A stretch of 64,000 bases of DNA from CAWFQB01 sp965277875 (GCA_965277875.1 CBDIDV010000002.1:1612001-1676000), one strand, 5' to 3'. Counted from the stretch's first letter, positions 34,624 through 43,018 are shown. Notes: generated from the letters alone by a model not told the origin. Made by a program: numbers and translations.

Positions 34624-35940
34624 TGAAGCGGCTTGCGCCGCCTGTTGCGGCGTTGCTTGTGCCTTGTGGCGTCTGTGGGCGTCCACTCCGGTCTTCAAGT
34701 GGGCCGTGACGCTGTTCTTTTTGCGCAGTTGTGCCGCCAGGTCGGGCAAGTCCGCACAATGCACCTGTCCAAGTACGCGCCGCAGCCGTCCGCCCGTGGG
34801 CCGCGCCGCCCGATCCCAGAACCCCGAAGCGACCGGCTGGCTGGTCGCGGCGACATACGACAGGAGATTACCCGCAAGCAGGGCGAGTTCAGGCAGGCGA
34901 AAGCGGCTTTCCTGTCCCCACACATACGCCCGCTCGCAGCCGAGCAGCGGCTTGGCGGCCAGGGGCAGATGCTCCACGCCCCAGCGTTCCTTGTATAAGC
35001 GCCACAACGCCCACGCACTCACGCTCAGGTTCGTTGCCAGCAGCAGCGGTTCCTTGTAGCGCGGGTCGTAGATGGCGACCAGCCGGAACGTGGGCACGCC
35101 CGGTTTGGCGTCGGGCAGAACCAGGTTGTTCCATATCTGCGCTGTCAAACGGTGTGCGCCGTCGTGCCAGCGCGCCGTGGCGTCACAAGGCGTGGCCGCA
35201 ATGTCCTTGCCGGCCCGCGTTCGCGCTAAGGGCCGCACGATGTCGCCGCGTGTGGGGCGGCGTCCGCGTCCTTTGTAGGCGGGCAGTTCGCTGCGCCGCG
35301 CCGTCTGGTTGGCGCGGGCGCGGGCCACAAAGCGTAGGTTCTCGGCGGTCAGCAGATCGGCGAGGGCAAAGCCCGCATCTACAATCAGGGCTTCGCACGC
35401 GGCAAGCGTTCTGGCCGCCTGCGCGACCAGCCGCGTTTGCAGGTCACTCTCGCTTTCGCCTGCCTTGCGCCGCACGAACAAGCGCGGCAGAGCGAAGCGC
35501 ATGTTACCGATGCGCCCGACGGCCACGCCCAACCCGAAGCAGACGGCAGGCAGGGCCTTGCCCGCCGTACTCACATAGTGTTTGCTGTCCAGGCCCTGCA
35601 AGTGGGGGCGAAAGAAGGCGGTCAGGTCACAGGCGACCGGGCGCACGCCTTCATAACAGGCGGCAACGAAGCGGCCTTCCTGTATTACCGTCTGCTGCCA
35701 GCGGGCGAGCAGGTCGGCGGTGTTCCAGCCGCCATAGCACAGGGCGGCACTACTGCGGCGCACCGCGGCAGGCGCAAGGCCCAAGCTGTCCAGAGCGGCA
35801 AACACGGCTCCGCGCGCGTGGAGGAAACGCCCGGACATAAGCGCGAGGAACAAGTGCAGCAGGCCCAGGTTCGTGCCGAGCGGCACATCTTCCAGCACTT
35901 GCGTGAGCAGGGTACAGATACGGTAGACTAAGAGTGACAT
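34609..35940 (-). CDS. IS4-superfamily DDE transposase
   Basis: 443 residues. The DDE catalytic triad is suggested by Asp in VACDLTAFFRP (~104), Asp in LIVDAGFALADLL (~197) and the Glu of YKERWGVEHLPLAAK (~327), which fits the Y(2)R(3)E(6)K signature of IS4-type enzymes. The start ATG has GAGG 8 nt upstream. Its stop lies inside the left inverted repeat, so the protein's last residues (FTGN) are encoded by the repeat itself. The frame is intact, so the element may still be mobile. Confidence 0.92.
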   Translation of the reverse strand: MSLLVYRICTLLTQVLEDVPLGTNLGLLHLFLALMSGRFLHARGAVFAALDSLGLAPAAVRRSSAALCYGGWNTADLLARWQQTVIQEGRFVAACYEGVRPVACDLTAFFRPHLQGLDSKHYVSTAGKALPAVCFGLGVAVGRIGNMRFALPRLFVRRKAGESESDLQTRLVAQAARTLAACEALIVDAGFALADLLTAENLRFVARARANQTARRSELPAYKGRGRRPTRGDIVRPLARTRAGKDIAATPCDATARWHDGAHRLTAQIWNNLVLPDAKPGVPTFRLVAIYDPRYKEPLLLATNLSVSAWALWRLYKERWGVEHLPLAAKPLLGCERAYVWGQESRFRLPELALLAGNLLSYVAATSQPVASGFWDRAARPTGGRLRRVLGQVHCADLPDLAAQLRKKNSVTAHLKTGVDAHRRHKAQATPQQAAQAASFTGN

Positions 35941-36027
35941 CAGGTAAGCCTCGGCCAGTGTAGTGTGGTAACTCTACTGTACCGCAGCCGCTTGCCTGAT
36001 GTCGCACCCGAATTGTGTCTACATACT

Positions 36028-36044
36028 TTTACCGGAAACTAAAG
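36028..36044. repeat. IS right terminal inverted repeat
   Basis: TTTACCGGAAACTAAAG, the exact complement of the left end, followed by the TATAA duplication. Confidence 0.9.
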
Positions 36045-36925
36045 TATAAATATCTTCATAACCCTGACGGGGAAGGTGGTGAATAACGCCAACTTCTCTT
36101 GCAGATGCTTCTCTCGCCTCTACTATTGTACGTCCGGCAGCATCGCTGATAGCAGTTGATTGGTAAGTAGCATTGGCGTTTTTAAGCGCGAAATCAGCTA
36201 CTAATGCCTGAAAGTCAAGTTTGCCTAATTGCTTTCTTGCAGAGGCTACCGACTCGAACTTTAGGCTTGCGGCTACAACTTCCGCCAACGGTTTAGTCTT
36301 CCACTCCGAATGGTGACGTTCACGATTAACGACGTAGCTGTTGTACATTGGGTCATAATCAGATTTAACATACTGCGTTTTATAGCTATACGCTGTCTAT
36401 CTTTGCAGTACATCAACAGATATTCTGTTTGTGAGTATGGAGAAGGGTTTACTGTCTTATGACCAGATGGATCAGAAGTCTTGACTGTAATCATGTTGAG
36501 AAAATTACGTCGTTCTAATACCTCATCCATCATCACCTTCAAGTAAGCCAACTCTTTATCATCGATATGGACGAATAGCACCCCATCGAAAGCCAACAGC
36601 CTATGTAGAATAACTATTCTTTCCCTCATGAGCGAGAGCCACAACGAATGCTCTACGCTGTCGTCGTAATGCTCGAACGCTGCCCCTGTGTTAAATGGCG
36701 GGTCGATGTAGATGCACTTGATTTTGCCGGTGAACTCCTGCTCCAAGGCTTTGAGGGCGAGCAGGTTGTCGCCCTTGATGAGCCGGTTGTCGAACAGGTC
36801 GTCGTCGGACACGCGGCGGGGGGCGTGGTAGGACTTGGCCGGGTCTTCCAGCAGAATGCGGGGTTCCAGGCGGGGGCGGTTTTCCTTGCCGATCCAGGTG
36901 AGTTCCAGTTTGGTTTTGTTGGTGG

Positions 36926-37519
36926 TCATGATCGGAAAATCTCGGTGCAGCGAACACTGCCTTCGTTCAAAACTATGTACTTTTTCGGGGTGTTGGGACT
37001 ATTCTTCTCGCTGGGCTTGGGACGGGTCGGACGTTTGCCAAGACTGGATTTTGCGTTGTTGGGGTCGGTATGGCAGATAATGAACCGCTCCCATTCGATA
37101 CGCATCGGCACGTCATACAGATTATTCAGCAGGGCCGCTATGTAGATCAGGAAGCAGCGCGTACTTTTGAACTGCCCGGAGTAACCGGTCGGACTGTCCG
37201 ATTTCAAGTCAATGTAGGCTATGTCGCAGGCAGCATCCGCCCGTTCGCGCACAATCACAGCATCACAGGCGCAGTTGTGGTCGTACTCGCCCGTCGCTTT
37301 GAACAGGGGGGACATACAGGCCAAAGTTGGTCTGCCGCGTATATCGGTCGCGCGGCCTGCATCTATCATCAGGGCCAGCATTCCGGGGCGAAGCTCTGAA
37401 AAAGTAAGTCTTTTAAGTTTGGCGTTAGGGTCTTTTTCTTTGACAATGGCATCCGAGACACTGCTTCCATCTGCCATTTCGCAGGCCAGCAACAATTTCA
37501 GCGCTTCTATGACGGTCAT
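36926..37519 (-). CDS. Island protein of unknown family, possible PD-(D/E)XK nuclease
   Basis: 197 residues. No family is recognised. CDAVIV (Asp86) is followed by AYIDLKSD (Asp104-Leu-Lys106), the spacing and hydrophobic-strand context of a D...(D/E)xK nuclease core, but this is only a pattern match. The C-terminal third is Lys/Pro-rich (GKRPTRPKPSEKNSPNTPKK). The ATG is 3 nt after the ATPase stop, and its own stop overlaps mod as ATGA, so it is tightly coupled to both. Position between an ATPase and a methylase suggests a working part of the defence system. Confidence 0.75.
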   Translation of the reverse strand: MTVIEALKLLLACEMADGSSVSDAIVKEKDPNAKLKRLTFSELRPGMLALMIDAGRATDIRGRPTLACMSPLFKATGEYDHNCACDAVIVRERADAACDIAYIDLKSDSPTGYSGQFKSTRCFLIYIAALLNNLYDVPMRIEWERFIICHTDPNNAKSSLGKRPTRPKPSEKNSPNTPKKYIVLNEGSVRCTEIFRS

Positions 37520-37522
37520 TCC

Positions 37523-38935
37523 TCACGCTTTCCCGCCATCTTGAAGGTCGTAGTAGATTGCATCCTGCATCGCATTCATTTCCTCAATCGTATCGTCGAA
37601 ACTGGCGACTTCGATGCCGAGTGTCGAACTGATAGGCGCTTCACACAGGGTACGCGCTTTTGTTTTGCGCTGATTGCCGCTTTTCAGGGCCATTTCTTCC
37701 CGCAGCATATAGACGCGAACCCGCTCCGGGGCCAGTCGGTCGGCGGAGGCGTAATGGTACTTGGCGCGTACCGCGTCCAGCCTGTCGTCGGCGTTATTAA
37801 GCATAATCAGCAAATTGAATTCCTTGATAATGTAATCGCTGTGCGTGGTCACAAAAACTTTGATGCCCGCATTGACAAGCCGCGCCAGCAGGCGGGCAAG
37901 GCGGCGCTGATTGGCCGGGTGCAGGTTCAATTCCGGCTCGTCTATCATCAGCAGGTCGCCCGGTTTGGCGCGATGGCGCAGATAGTAGCCGAGGATCACA
38001 AGCGAACGCGCCGCGCTGGAACTCTCGCCCATACGCAGGCGCACTCCCCGCGTCCCTTTGGGTATGTAGCGCAGTCCTTCACGCTGCAATTTATACGCGC
38101 CGCCGATAAGAGTTTCGAAATCATCAAGAATTGCCGGGTCGTTCTCGATTAATCTGCTCTTCTGATCCTGCATCTCTGCAAGCGAATTGATGAAATCTAC
38201 ATTGTCCTTGACAGGCATAGGATACCCGCCGCCGTAAACATCATCCAGCAAACGTCCCGGCTCAGGCGCATCCGCGCCGCTAACTTCGCGCGCAAGATCA
38301 AACAGGCGATTTCTTGATAGGTTCAACTCGCTTTGAAATGTGACTGCCCCTGTCCGCTCCGTGCTGACAATAAACGGCTTGGGCAGCGTCGGGCTAAAAC
38401 AAATCTCTTTGATGACGCTTTCAATCAGCGGCTGATAACGGAAGCGCGAGACAGCGCCGCCCTGCGTCTCCGTCGTCGCCGCGCTGATGTTCAAAATAGG
38501 ACTGTCGGCCTGCTTTACAAAGGAGATGAGGCGTCGGCTCCTGTCGGTCGTGAACTCCTTTTTGTATTCCGGCAGCAGCACATCTTTGAAGTTCAACTCG
38601 ACCTTGATTTTGGTGTCGGCAAAGCGGTCATTTTGCGCGGCCAGAATGCGGTGTAGATTAACACAGTAATCATCAACGGCCTGCTGCATGATGTGCGGAG
38701 CGTGAGCGATAACTCGGTTGGCAAGATTTATCTCGATAAGACCATTTTCACGCAGCAACTGCAAATCAAATTCAGGCAGCTTAACGAAATTCGCCCATGT
38801 TTTCAGCAGTCCATAAAGGGCATAGGTAAGGTACGTTTTGCCTGTATTGTTCTCCCCGCAAATCACCGTCAAATCCGCAAGGTCAAGTTTGCCGACGGAA
38901 AGCGCCCCCAGGTTTTCGATTTCTATTCTCATCAT
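37523..38935 (-). CDS. AAA/OLD-like ABC-type ATPase of the island
   Basis: 470 residues. Walker A is GENNTGKT (27-34), the ABC-like signature region GESSSA (303-308), Walker B LLMIDEPELNLHP (328-340) and the switch His in TTHSDYIIKEFN (365). A long helical insertion lies between Walker A and the signature. This is the layout of OLD-family and AAA_15/AAA_21 ATPases found in many anti-phage systems, often next to a nuclease. No TOPRIM domain is fused: after ~380 there are only ~90 residues. AGGAAA precedes the paired ATGs (38935, 38932). The 3-nt gap to the next gene suggests that the two proteins act as a pair. Confidence 0.85.
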   Translation of the reverse strand: MMRIEIENLGALSVGKLDLADLTVICGENNTGKTYLTYALYGLLKTWANFVKLPEFDLQLLRENGLIEINLANRVIAHAPHIMQQAVDDYCVNLHRILAAQNDRFADTKIKVELNFKDVLLPEYKKEFTTDRSRRLISFVKQADSPILNISAATTETQGGAVSRFRYQPLIESVIKEICFSPTLPKPFIVSTERTGAVTFQSELNLSRNRLFDLAREVSGADAPEPGRLLDDVYGGGYPMPVKDNVDFINSLAEMQDQKSRLIENDPAILDDFETLIGGAYKLQREGLRYIPKGTRGVRLRMGESSSAARSLVILGYYLRHRAKPGDLLMIDEPELNLHPANQRRLARLLARLVNAGIKVFVTTHSDYIIKEFNLLIMLNNADDRLDAVRAKYHYASADRLAPERVRVYMLREEMALKSGNQRKTKARTLCEAPISSTLGIEVASFDDTIEEMNAMQDAIYYDLQDGGKA

Positions 38936-38972
38936 GGTTTCCTGTACAGCATGGCGGGCGGCGACGTTGCCG

Positions 38973-41849
38973 CTAAGGTGTCAAGCGCCAGCGCAGGAGG
39001 AACAGCGTCTGCAATTCGCTCGCTTGATTTAGTTTACCCTCAACCTGCGCGATTAGTTCTTCCCTTTGCTTGTCTACTTGATCCTGCGCGTCGAAAAGGG
39101 AACGGCGTTTCTGGCTGCGGGACGACTCCAGCCCCTTGATCTGTTTTTGGCCGCTGAGTTTTTCTTCCAGGGTCAGGGCCAGGGTCGCGGCGCGGCGGGC
39201 TTCCTTGATCTGCCGGTCAATCTCGCGCAGTTCGCGCTCCAGTCCGACTTTGAGGTCATCGGCCCAGCCGTCTAGTTTCTCGGCCTCCTCGCCAAAATAG
39301 CGGGCGTTGCGCTCCGAAATGTCGCGCTGTATCGTTTGCTGCCGCGTGCGCGTGTGCGCGTCCATCTGGCGCAGGGCGTCCGGGGGCGGCAGGGCGGACG
39401 CTCCGGTTTGTCCCGGCAGGGTCAGCAGGCGGCGGGCCGCGTCCTCGTCCAGCGTTTCGCCCGCGTCCGTCACGGCGGCAAACAGTAGATGATCCTCGGC
39501 CTGATCCAGCGCGGCCACGCTGAACTGTGACAGCGTGAGCCAGCCCCCCGTTCCGATGTAAGGTTCCAGAACGCTTACGCGGCCTTCGTGGTCGCCATAG
39601 CTAAAACACACTTCGACCGGGGGCAGGTCGCGCCCTTTGGCCCGCGCCAGAATCGCCTCGGCCAGCGGGTGGTTCAGCCGGTACAGGTGCGCCTCGCCCG
39701 AACGACGCGGCAGTTCATACAGGCCGGTCGGCACGTTCTCCCCGGACACCCCGGAGGGACGCGCTATCAGTTCGAACGCCGTGTCGTCGCGGAACTCGGC
39801 GCAGCCGTCCAACTCGTGCCGCGTTAGCTGCATCAGCAGGCTTTCGTAGCGGTTCAGGTACTTTTTGGAACTTTCGTCGCGGACACGTAGCTTCTCCCTT
39901 ACCTCATCATCGAAGTTTTCCAGCAGTTTACGCCGCGTCTGCGTCATGGCTTCGTTGATTTCAAAGCTGAGTTCCAGTTGCAGTTGATCGAAGGCCGCTT
40001 TGATCTCTCCGACCTGGCGGCAGCGTTGGTATATGTCGGCGATGCGCTTTTCAAAGTCCACGCCCGACTCGATAGCGCCCAGCACCTCGTCACTGGCCCC
40101 GAACACGCCCTCGAACAACTGAAATTTTTCGGACAGCAGTTCAAACACGCGCTTGTCCGCCTCGTTCTTGCGGTTGAGGAAGTTCACGACCACGACATCA
40201 TGCTGCTGCCCGTAGCGGTGACACCTGCCGATGCGCTGCTCGATGCGCTGCGGGTTCCAGGGCAGGTCATAGTTGACGACAAGCGAGCAAAATTGCAGGT
40301 TGATGCCCTCCGCGCCCGCCTCGGTAGCGATCATGATGCGCCCCTCATCGCGAAAATAATCTACAAGAGCGCTTCGCATGTCGGCGGTGCGCGAACCCGT
40401 AACGCGGTCGGTTCCCTGATGCTGCTTTAGCCACGCCTGATAAATGGCTTTGGAACCCTCGTCCGTGTTCGATCCGTTGAACAGCACAACGCCTTCGGAA
40501 AAGAGACTGTTCGCCAGAACGCGCAGCAGATAACTTTGGGTGCGGCGCGACTCGGTGAAGATGATAGCTTTTTGCGCCCCGCCCAACGCTTTGGTTTGTT
40601 CAAAGGCGATGGCGAGCGCTTTCAGCAGGGCCGTGCCTTTGGCATTGTGTTCGATGGACGTGGCGAGGGCGGCGAAGGCGTCCAGATCGGCAATCTCGTT
40701 TTGCAGCGCGGCTAGGTCAGCGGGGGAAAGCGGTTCGTCCTGATCTTCGGGCCACTCTTCCGCCGTGGTGTCCAGCGCCTCGTAGTCCGCTGTCAGTTCT
40801 TCCGCAAGTTCTTCATTGGGCGCGGTTCCGGCTGTACCCTGCTTGAGCTTCGCTTTCAGGCGGCGCGAGATCGTTTCCAATGCTCCCGCAATGGCGAACG
40901 TGGACGACGCAAGCAGTTTACGCAGCACAAGCGTCATCAGGGAACGCTGGCCGGACGGCAGCGCCTGGAGGTTTTCGCGCATCAGATAGTCGGAAACCAG
41001 AGTATACAATCGGTCTTCCGTCTCGTGCGGCGTGAACTCCTCGACAAGCGGCAGACGCTTTGTATACGGCACATACGCGGTCACTTGCCGCCGCAGGGTG
41101 CGGTGACAGATCGGGCGCAGGCGATCTTTGAGGGTTTGAAACACCTGCTCCTGGCTGAGACTGGCAAACTGTTCGCGGAAACTCTTTACATCCCCGAATG
41201 TATGTTCATCAATGAAGCTTACCAGACCGTACAGTTCCAGCAGGGAGTTTTGCAGCGGGGTCGCGGTCAGCAGGATTTTGCGCTTGTGCGCCAGAGCGTT
41301 TTTGAGCGTGTTGGCGATCACATTGGAGGGCTTATACACGTTTCGCAGGCGATGCGCCTCATCAATGACCACCAGGTTCCAGGGTGTAGCGTGAACCTCG
41401 GCGGCCTTGCTGCGCGCGAACTGATACGAGCAGATAACCACTTCCGCTTCGGTATCGAACGGGCGCATATTCCCCTGCTTGACGGCCTGATTATAGGAAC
41501 GTGATTCGAGGATCACGCATGGCAGGAAGAATTTTTCGCGCAGTTCCTGATGCCACTGCTTGCGAAGATTGGAGGGCGTGATAACCAGAATGCGCCGCTT
41601 GCGCTCCGCCCACTGCTGCGAGATAACCAGCCCGGCTTCAATCGTTTTTCCCAGCCCGACCTCGTCCGCAAGCAGTGCGCCTCGTGACAGCGGAGAACTG
41701 AAGGCGAACAGCGCCGCGTCTACCTGATGCGGATTCAAGTCTACCTGCGCGCTCGCCACCGCACCCGCAAGTTTCTCTACGCTGTCCGAAGAGCAGCGCT
41801 TCGTCAGATCATAGGCAAAGTATTTAGCGTGGTAATCGGTGAATGACAT
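38973..41849 (-). CDS. SNF2/RapA-type DEAD-like helicase
   Basis: 958 residues. Motif I is ADEVGLGKTIEAG (61-73), motif II DEAH (163-166), motif III LLTATPLQNS, motif V GAEGINLQF and motif VI QRIGRCHRYGQ. A ~100-residue acidic insertion (EELAEELTADYEALDTTAEE) separates the helicase lobes. The C-terminal ~350 residues are coiled-coil rich. Such stand-alone SNF2 proteins occur in DISARM, BREX and extended R-M loci. It is first in the island operon, with a palindrome just upstream and a 37-bp gap to the ATPase gene. It would translocate on DNA. No nuclease domain is visible. Confidence 0.9.
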   Translation of the reverse strand: MSFTDYHAKYFAYDLTKRCSSDSVEKLAGAVASAQVDLNPHQVDAALFAFSSPLSRGALLADEVGLGKTIEAGLVISQQWAERKRRILVITPSNLRKQWHQELREKFFLPCVILESRSYNQAVKQGNMRPFDTEAEVVICSYQFARSKAAEVHATPWNLVVIDEAHRLRNVYKPSNVIANTLKNALAHKRKILLTATPLQNSLLELYGLVSFIDEHTFGDVKSFREQFASLSQEQVFQTLKDRLRPICHRTLRRQVTAYVPYTKRLPLVEEFTPHETEDRLYTLVSDYLMRENLQALPSGQRSLMTLVLRKLLASSTFAIAGALETISRRLKAKLKQGTAGTAPNEELAEELTADYEALDTTAEEWPEDQDEPLSPADLAALQNEIADLDAFAALATSIEHNAKGTALLKALAIAFEQTKALGGAQKAIIFTESRRTQSYLLRVLANSLFSEGVVLFNGSNTDEGSKAIYQAWLKQHQGTDRVTGSRTADMRSALVDYFRDEGRIMIATEAGAEGINLQFCSLVVNYDLPWNPQRIEQRIGRCHRYGQQHDVVVVNFLNRKNEADKRVFELLSEKFQLFEGVFGASDEVLGAIESGVDFEKRIADIYQRCRQVGEIKAAFDQLQLELSFEINEAMTQTRRKLLENFDDEVREKLRVRDESSKKYLNRYESLLMQLTRHELDGCAEFRDDTAFELIARPSGVSGENVPTGLYELPRRSGEAHLYRLNHPLAEAILARAKGRDLPPVEVCFSYGDHEGRVSVLEPYIGTGGWLTLSQFSVAALDQAEDHLLFAAVTDAGETLDEDAARRLLTLPGQTGASALPPPDALRQMDAHTRTRQQTIQRDISERNARYFGEEAEKLDGWADDLKVGLERELREIDRQIKEARRAATLALTLEEKLSGQKQIKGLESSRSQKRRSLFDAQDQVDKQREELIAQVEGKLNQASELQTLFLLRWRLTP

Positions 41850-41908
41850 AGAGATAATGCGAATGCAGGCGGCGAATAAAAATGCGGTGTTTGTACTCCG
41901 GCAGGAAT

Positions 41909-41925
41909 ATATTCGCCGCGAATAT
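41909..41925. promoter_or_regulatory. Palindromic operator candidate upstream of the island operon
   Basis: ATATTCGC-c-GCGAATAT, a perfect 8+8 palindrome within a longer imperfect one (CAGGA...TCCTG, ~41902-41936), lies 60 nt upstream of the helicase ATG. It is a plausible repressor site. No regulator gene is in the island. Confidence 0.5.
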
Positions 41926-41963
41926 CAATACTCCTGCAAACTTCCGCCGTTCGCCCCAAACAA

Positions 41964-42866
41964 CTACAAACGAACAACCTGCCCGTCATAGGCGAGCGCG
42001 ACATGGTCTGGGGCAAGCCTATTCGCAGCGTCGTGGTCGAAGTGGTGGGACAGGTGCGTGAGCAGGGCTTGTCTGGGCGCAAGGGCAGCGATCACGTCCA
42101 GCGCCTGATAAAAGCCGAAGTGCGTGGTATGCGGATCGAAGCGCACCGCGTCGAGTATCAGCAGATCGAGACCGTGCAGTTTTGTCATCGCGTCGTCGGG
42201 AATGTAGTTGACATCGGTGACGTAGGCGAAACTGCGCGCGGGCATATCGGCGGTCGGGGGCTGATCGAAGCGGTACGCGAGAACCGGCAAGCGCCCGTGC
42301 ATCACGTAAAACGACTGTACGCCCAGCCCGAACATTTCAAATTCCGAGGGTACGGTGTGCAGAGACAGGCGCGGCTTGCCGCCGCCAAGCTGCCCCGTAT
42401 CGCGGAAGATGTAGGGATAGATGCGGCGTATGTCGTCGAGCGTGGCCGGGTCGCCATAGACGGGGATTTCCACATCATGCAGGTCGTTGAAGCGGCGCAG
42501 GTCGTCCATGCCCATCACATGGTCGGCGTGAGTATGCGTCAGCAGCACGGCGTCCACCCTGGTCAGGCCAAAGGCGAGCGCCTGCATTCGCAGTTCCGGC
42601 GTGGTGTCTACAAGGATGTTTTTACCGACGGCTACGGGGGGTTCCGCCGCCTTTGCGTCGTCTTCGGCTTGTCGGGTCTGCGTTTGTTCCAAGGCCGTCG
42701 GCCGGGCGTTTTCCGACGCCGAGGACACCTGTTCCGGTTCCGCCGTCACCACAATGGACGAGCGGAACCGTTTGTTTTTGGGGTTCGGCGAACGGCACAC
42801 AGCGCACTCGCACCCGATCATTGGCACACCATGCGATGTGCCGCTGCCTAGTATCGTTATTTGCAC
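41964..42866 (-). CDS. MBL-fold metal-dependent hydrolase, PhnP-like
   Basis: 300 residues. MQITILGSGTSHGVPMIGCECAVC starts the fold: GSGTSxGVP plus a Cys pair typical of PhnP and related cyclic-phosphate phosphodiesterases. The metal motif is LLTHTHADHVMG (~112-123), with later metal ligands in VTDVNY and ILDAVRFDPHTTH. A ~40-residue Ala/Glu/Gln-rich insertion (about 43-83) is not in the usual family. PhnP converts 5-phosphoribosyl 1,2-cyclic phosphate to the 1,5-bisphosphate, but no phn genes are near, so the substrate here is open. Its 3' end is duplicated at 30953-31061, marking the island border. Confidence 0.87.
   Translation of the reverse strand: MQITILGSGTSHGVPMIGCECAVCRSPNPKNKRFRSSIVVTAEPEQVSSASENARPTALEQTQTRQAEDDAKAAEPPVAVGKNILVDTTPELRMQALAFGLTRVDAVLLTHTHADHVMGMDDLRRFNDLHDVEIPVYGDPATLDDIRRIYPYIFRDTGQLGGGKPRLSLHTVPSEFEMFGLGVQSFYVMHGRLPVLAYRFDQPPTADMPARSFAYVTDVNYIPDDAMTKLHGLDLLILDAVRFDPHTTHFGFYQALDVIAALAPRQALLTHLSHHFDHDAANRLAPDHVALAYDGQVVRL
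42052..42072. repeat. Island boundary direct repeat, right copy
   Basis: Identical over 21 nt to 31041-31061. It lies inside the metallo-hydrolase gene, about 35 codons before its stop. Confidence 0.65.
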
Positions 42867-42885
42867 GGCTGTTCGTTATGGGTCA

Positions 42886-43005
42886 CTTGTTGCTTGTTGT
42901 TCGTCATTGCTTGTTGCTCGGACAGCATGAACCGTGCAAACCAGCCGTCGCGTGAGGATCGCCTTGTGAATGATTTGCGTTCATTCGCGTTTATCTGCAT
43001 TTATT
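42886..43005. repeat. Unpaired heptamer and GCAAATGAAC-type repeat arms
   Basis: TTGTTGC-type 7-nt units lie at 42886-42919, and a diverged arm of the family seen at 27113-27258 (TTTGCGTTCATTCGCGTTTA) lies at 42968-43005. Neither has a visible inverted partner here. Both lie between two genes that read leftward. Confidence 0.55.
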
Positions 43006-43018
43006 TCGTTCTTGCACG

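Larger units (their letters stand above)
34607..36044. mobile_element. IS4-superfamily insertion sequence, 1438 bp
   Basis: It is bounded by 17-bp perfect inverted repeats (CTTTAGTTTCCGGTAAA at 34607-34623, complement at 36028-36044) and flanked by a 5-bp target duplication TATAA (34602-34606 and 36045-36049). One transposase gene fills it. Precise TSD and exact reading-frame restoration of mod on removal point to a recent insertion. Confidence 0.92.
33748..36929 (-). pseudogene. mod: Type III DNA adenine methyltransferase Mod, disrupted by frameshift and IS
   Basis: The N-part (36929 to ~36384) holds the target-side motif IDPPFNTG and FVHIDDKE. Near 36379-36387 the frame shifts: restoring one base (a T in GCT-TAT-AAA) would link LLMYCKDRQRIA to YKTQYVKSDYDPMYNSYVVN. 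The middle part runs to 36050, where the IS enters after EDIY. Removing the IS and one TATAA copy rejoins the frame exactly as EDIYILNGRQMYFY. The C-part (34601-33748) contains the AdoMet motif DSFAGSGTTG. The motif order (DPPF before FxGxG) is the beta class. It should make N6-adenine methylation and give Res specificity. It is non-functional as read. Confidence 0.88.
31062..42072. mobile_element. Defence island inserted at the 3' end of the metallo-hydrolase gene
   Basis: About 11 kb lie between two copies of one gene's 3' end. The right copy belongs to the intact gene; the left copy is an orphan. All five island genes read leftward with overlaps or gaps under 40 bp: SNF2 helicase, ATPase, small protein, Mod, Res. 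No integrase gene is inside. An IS interrupts mod. The borders are defined by the end of homology at 31061 and at 42072. Confidence 0.7.

Noticed and set aside
34731..35840. 369-codon frame inside the IS on the plus strand
   Set aside because: Antisense to the transposase, with Arg/Pro/Cys-rich text and no motif. The IS needs only one gene.
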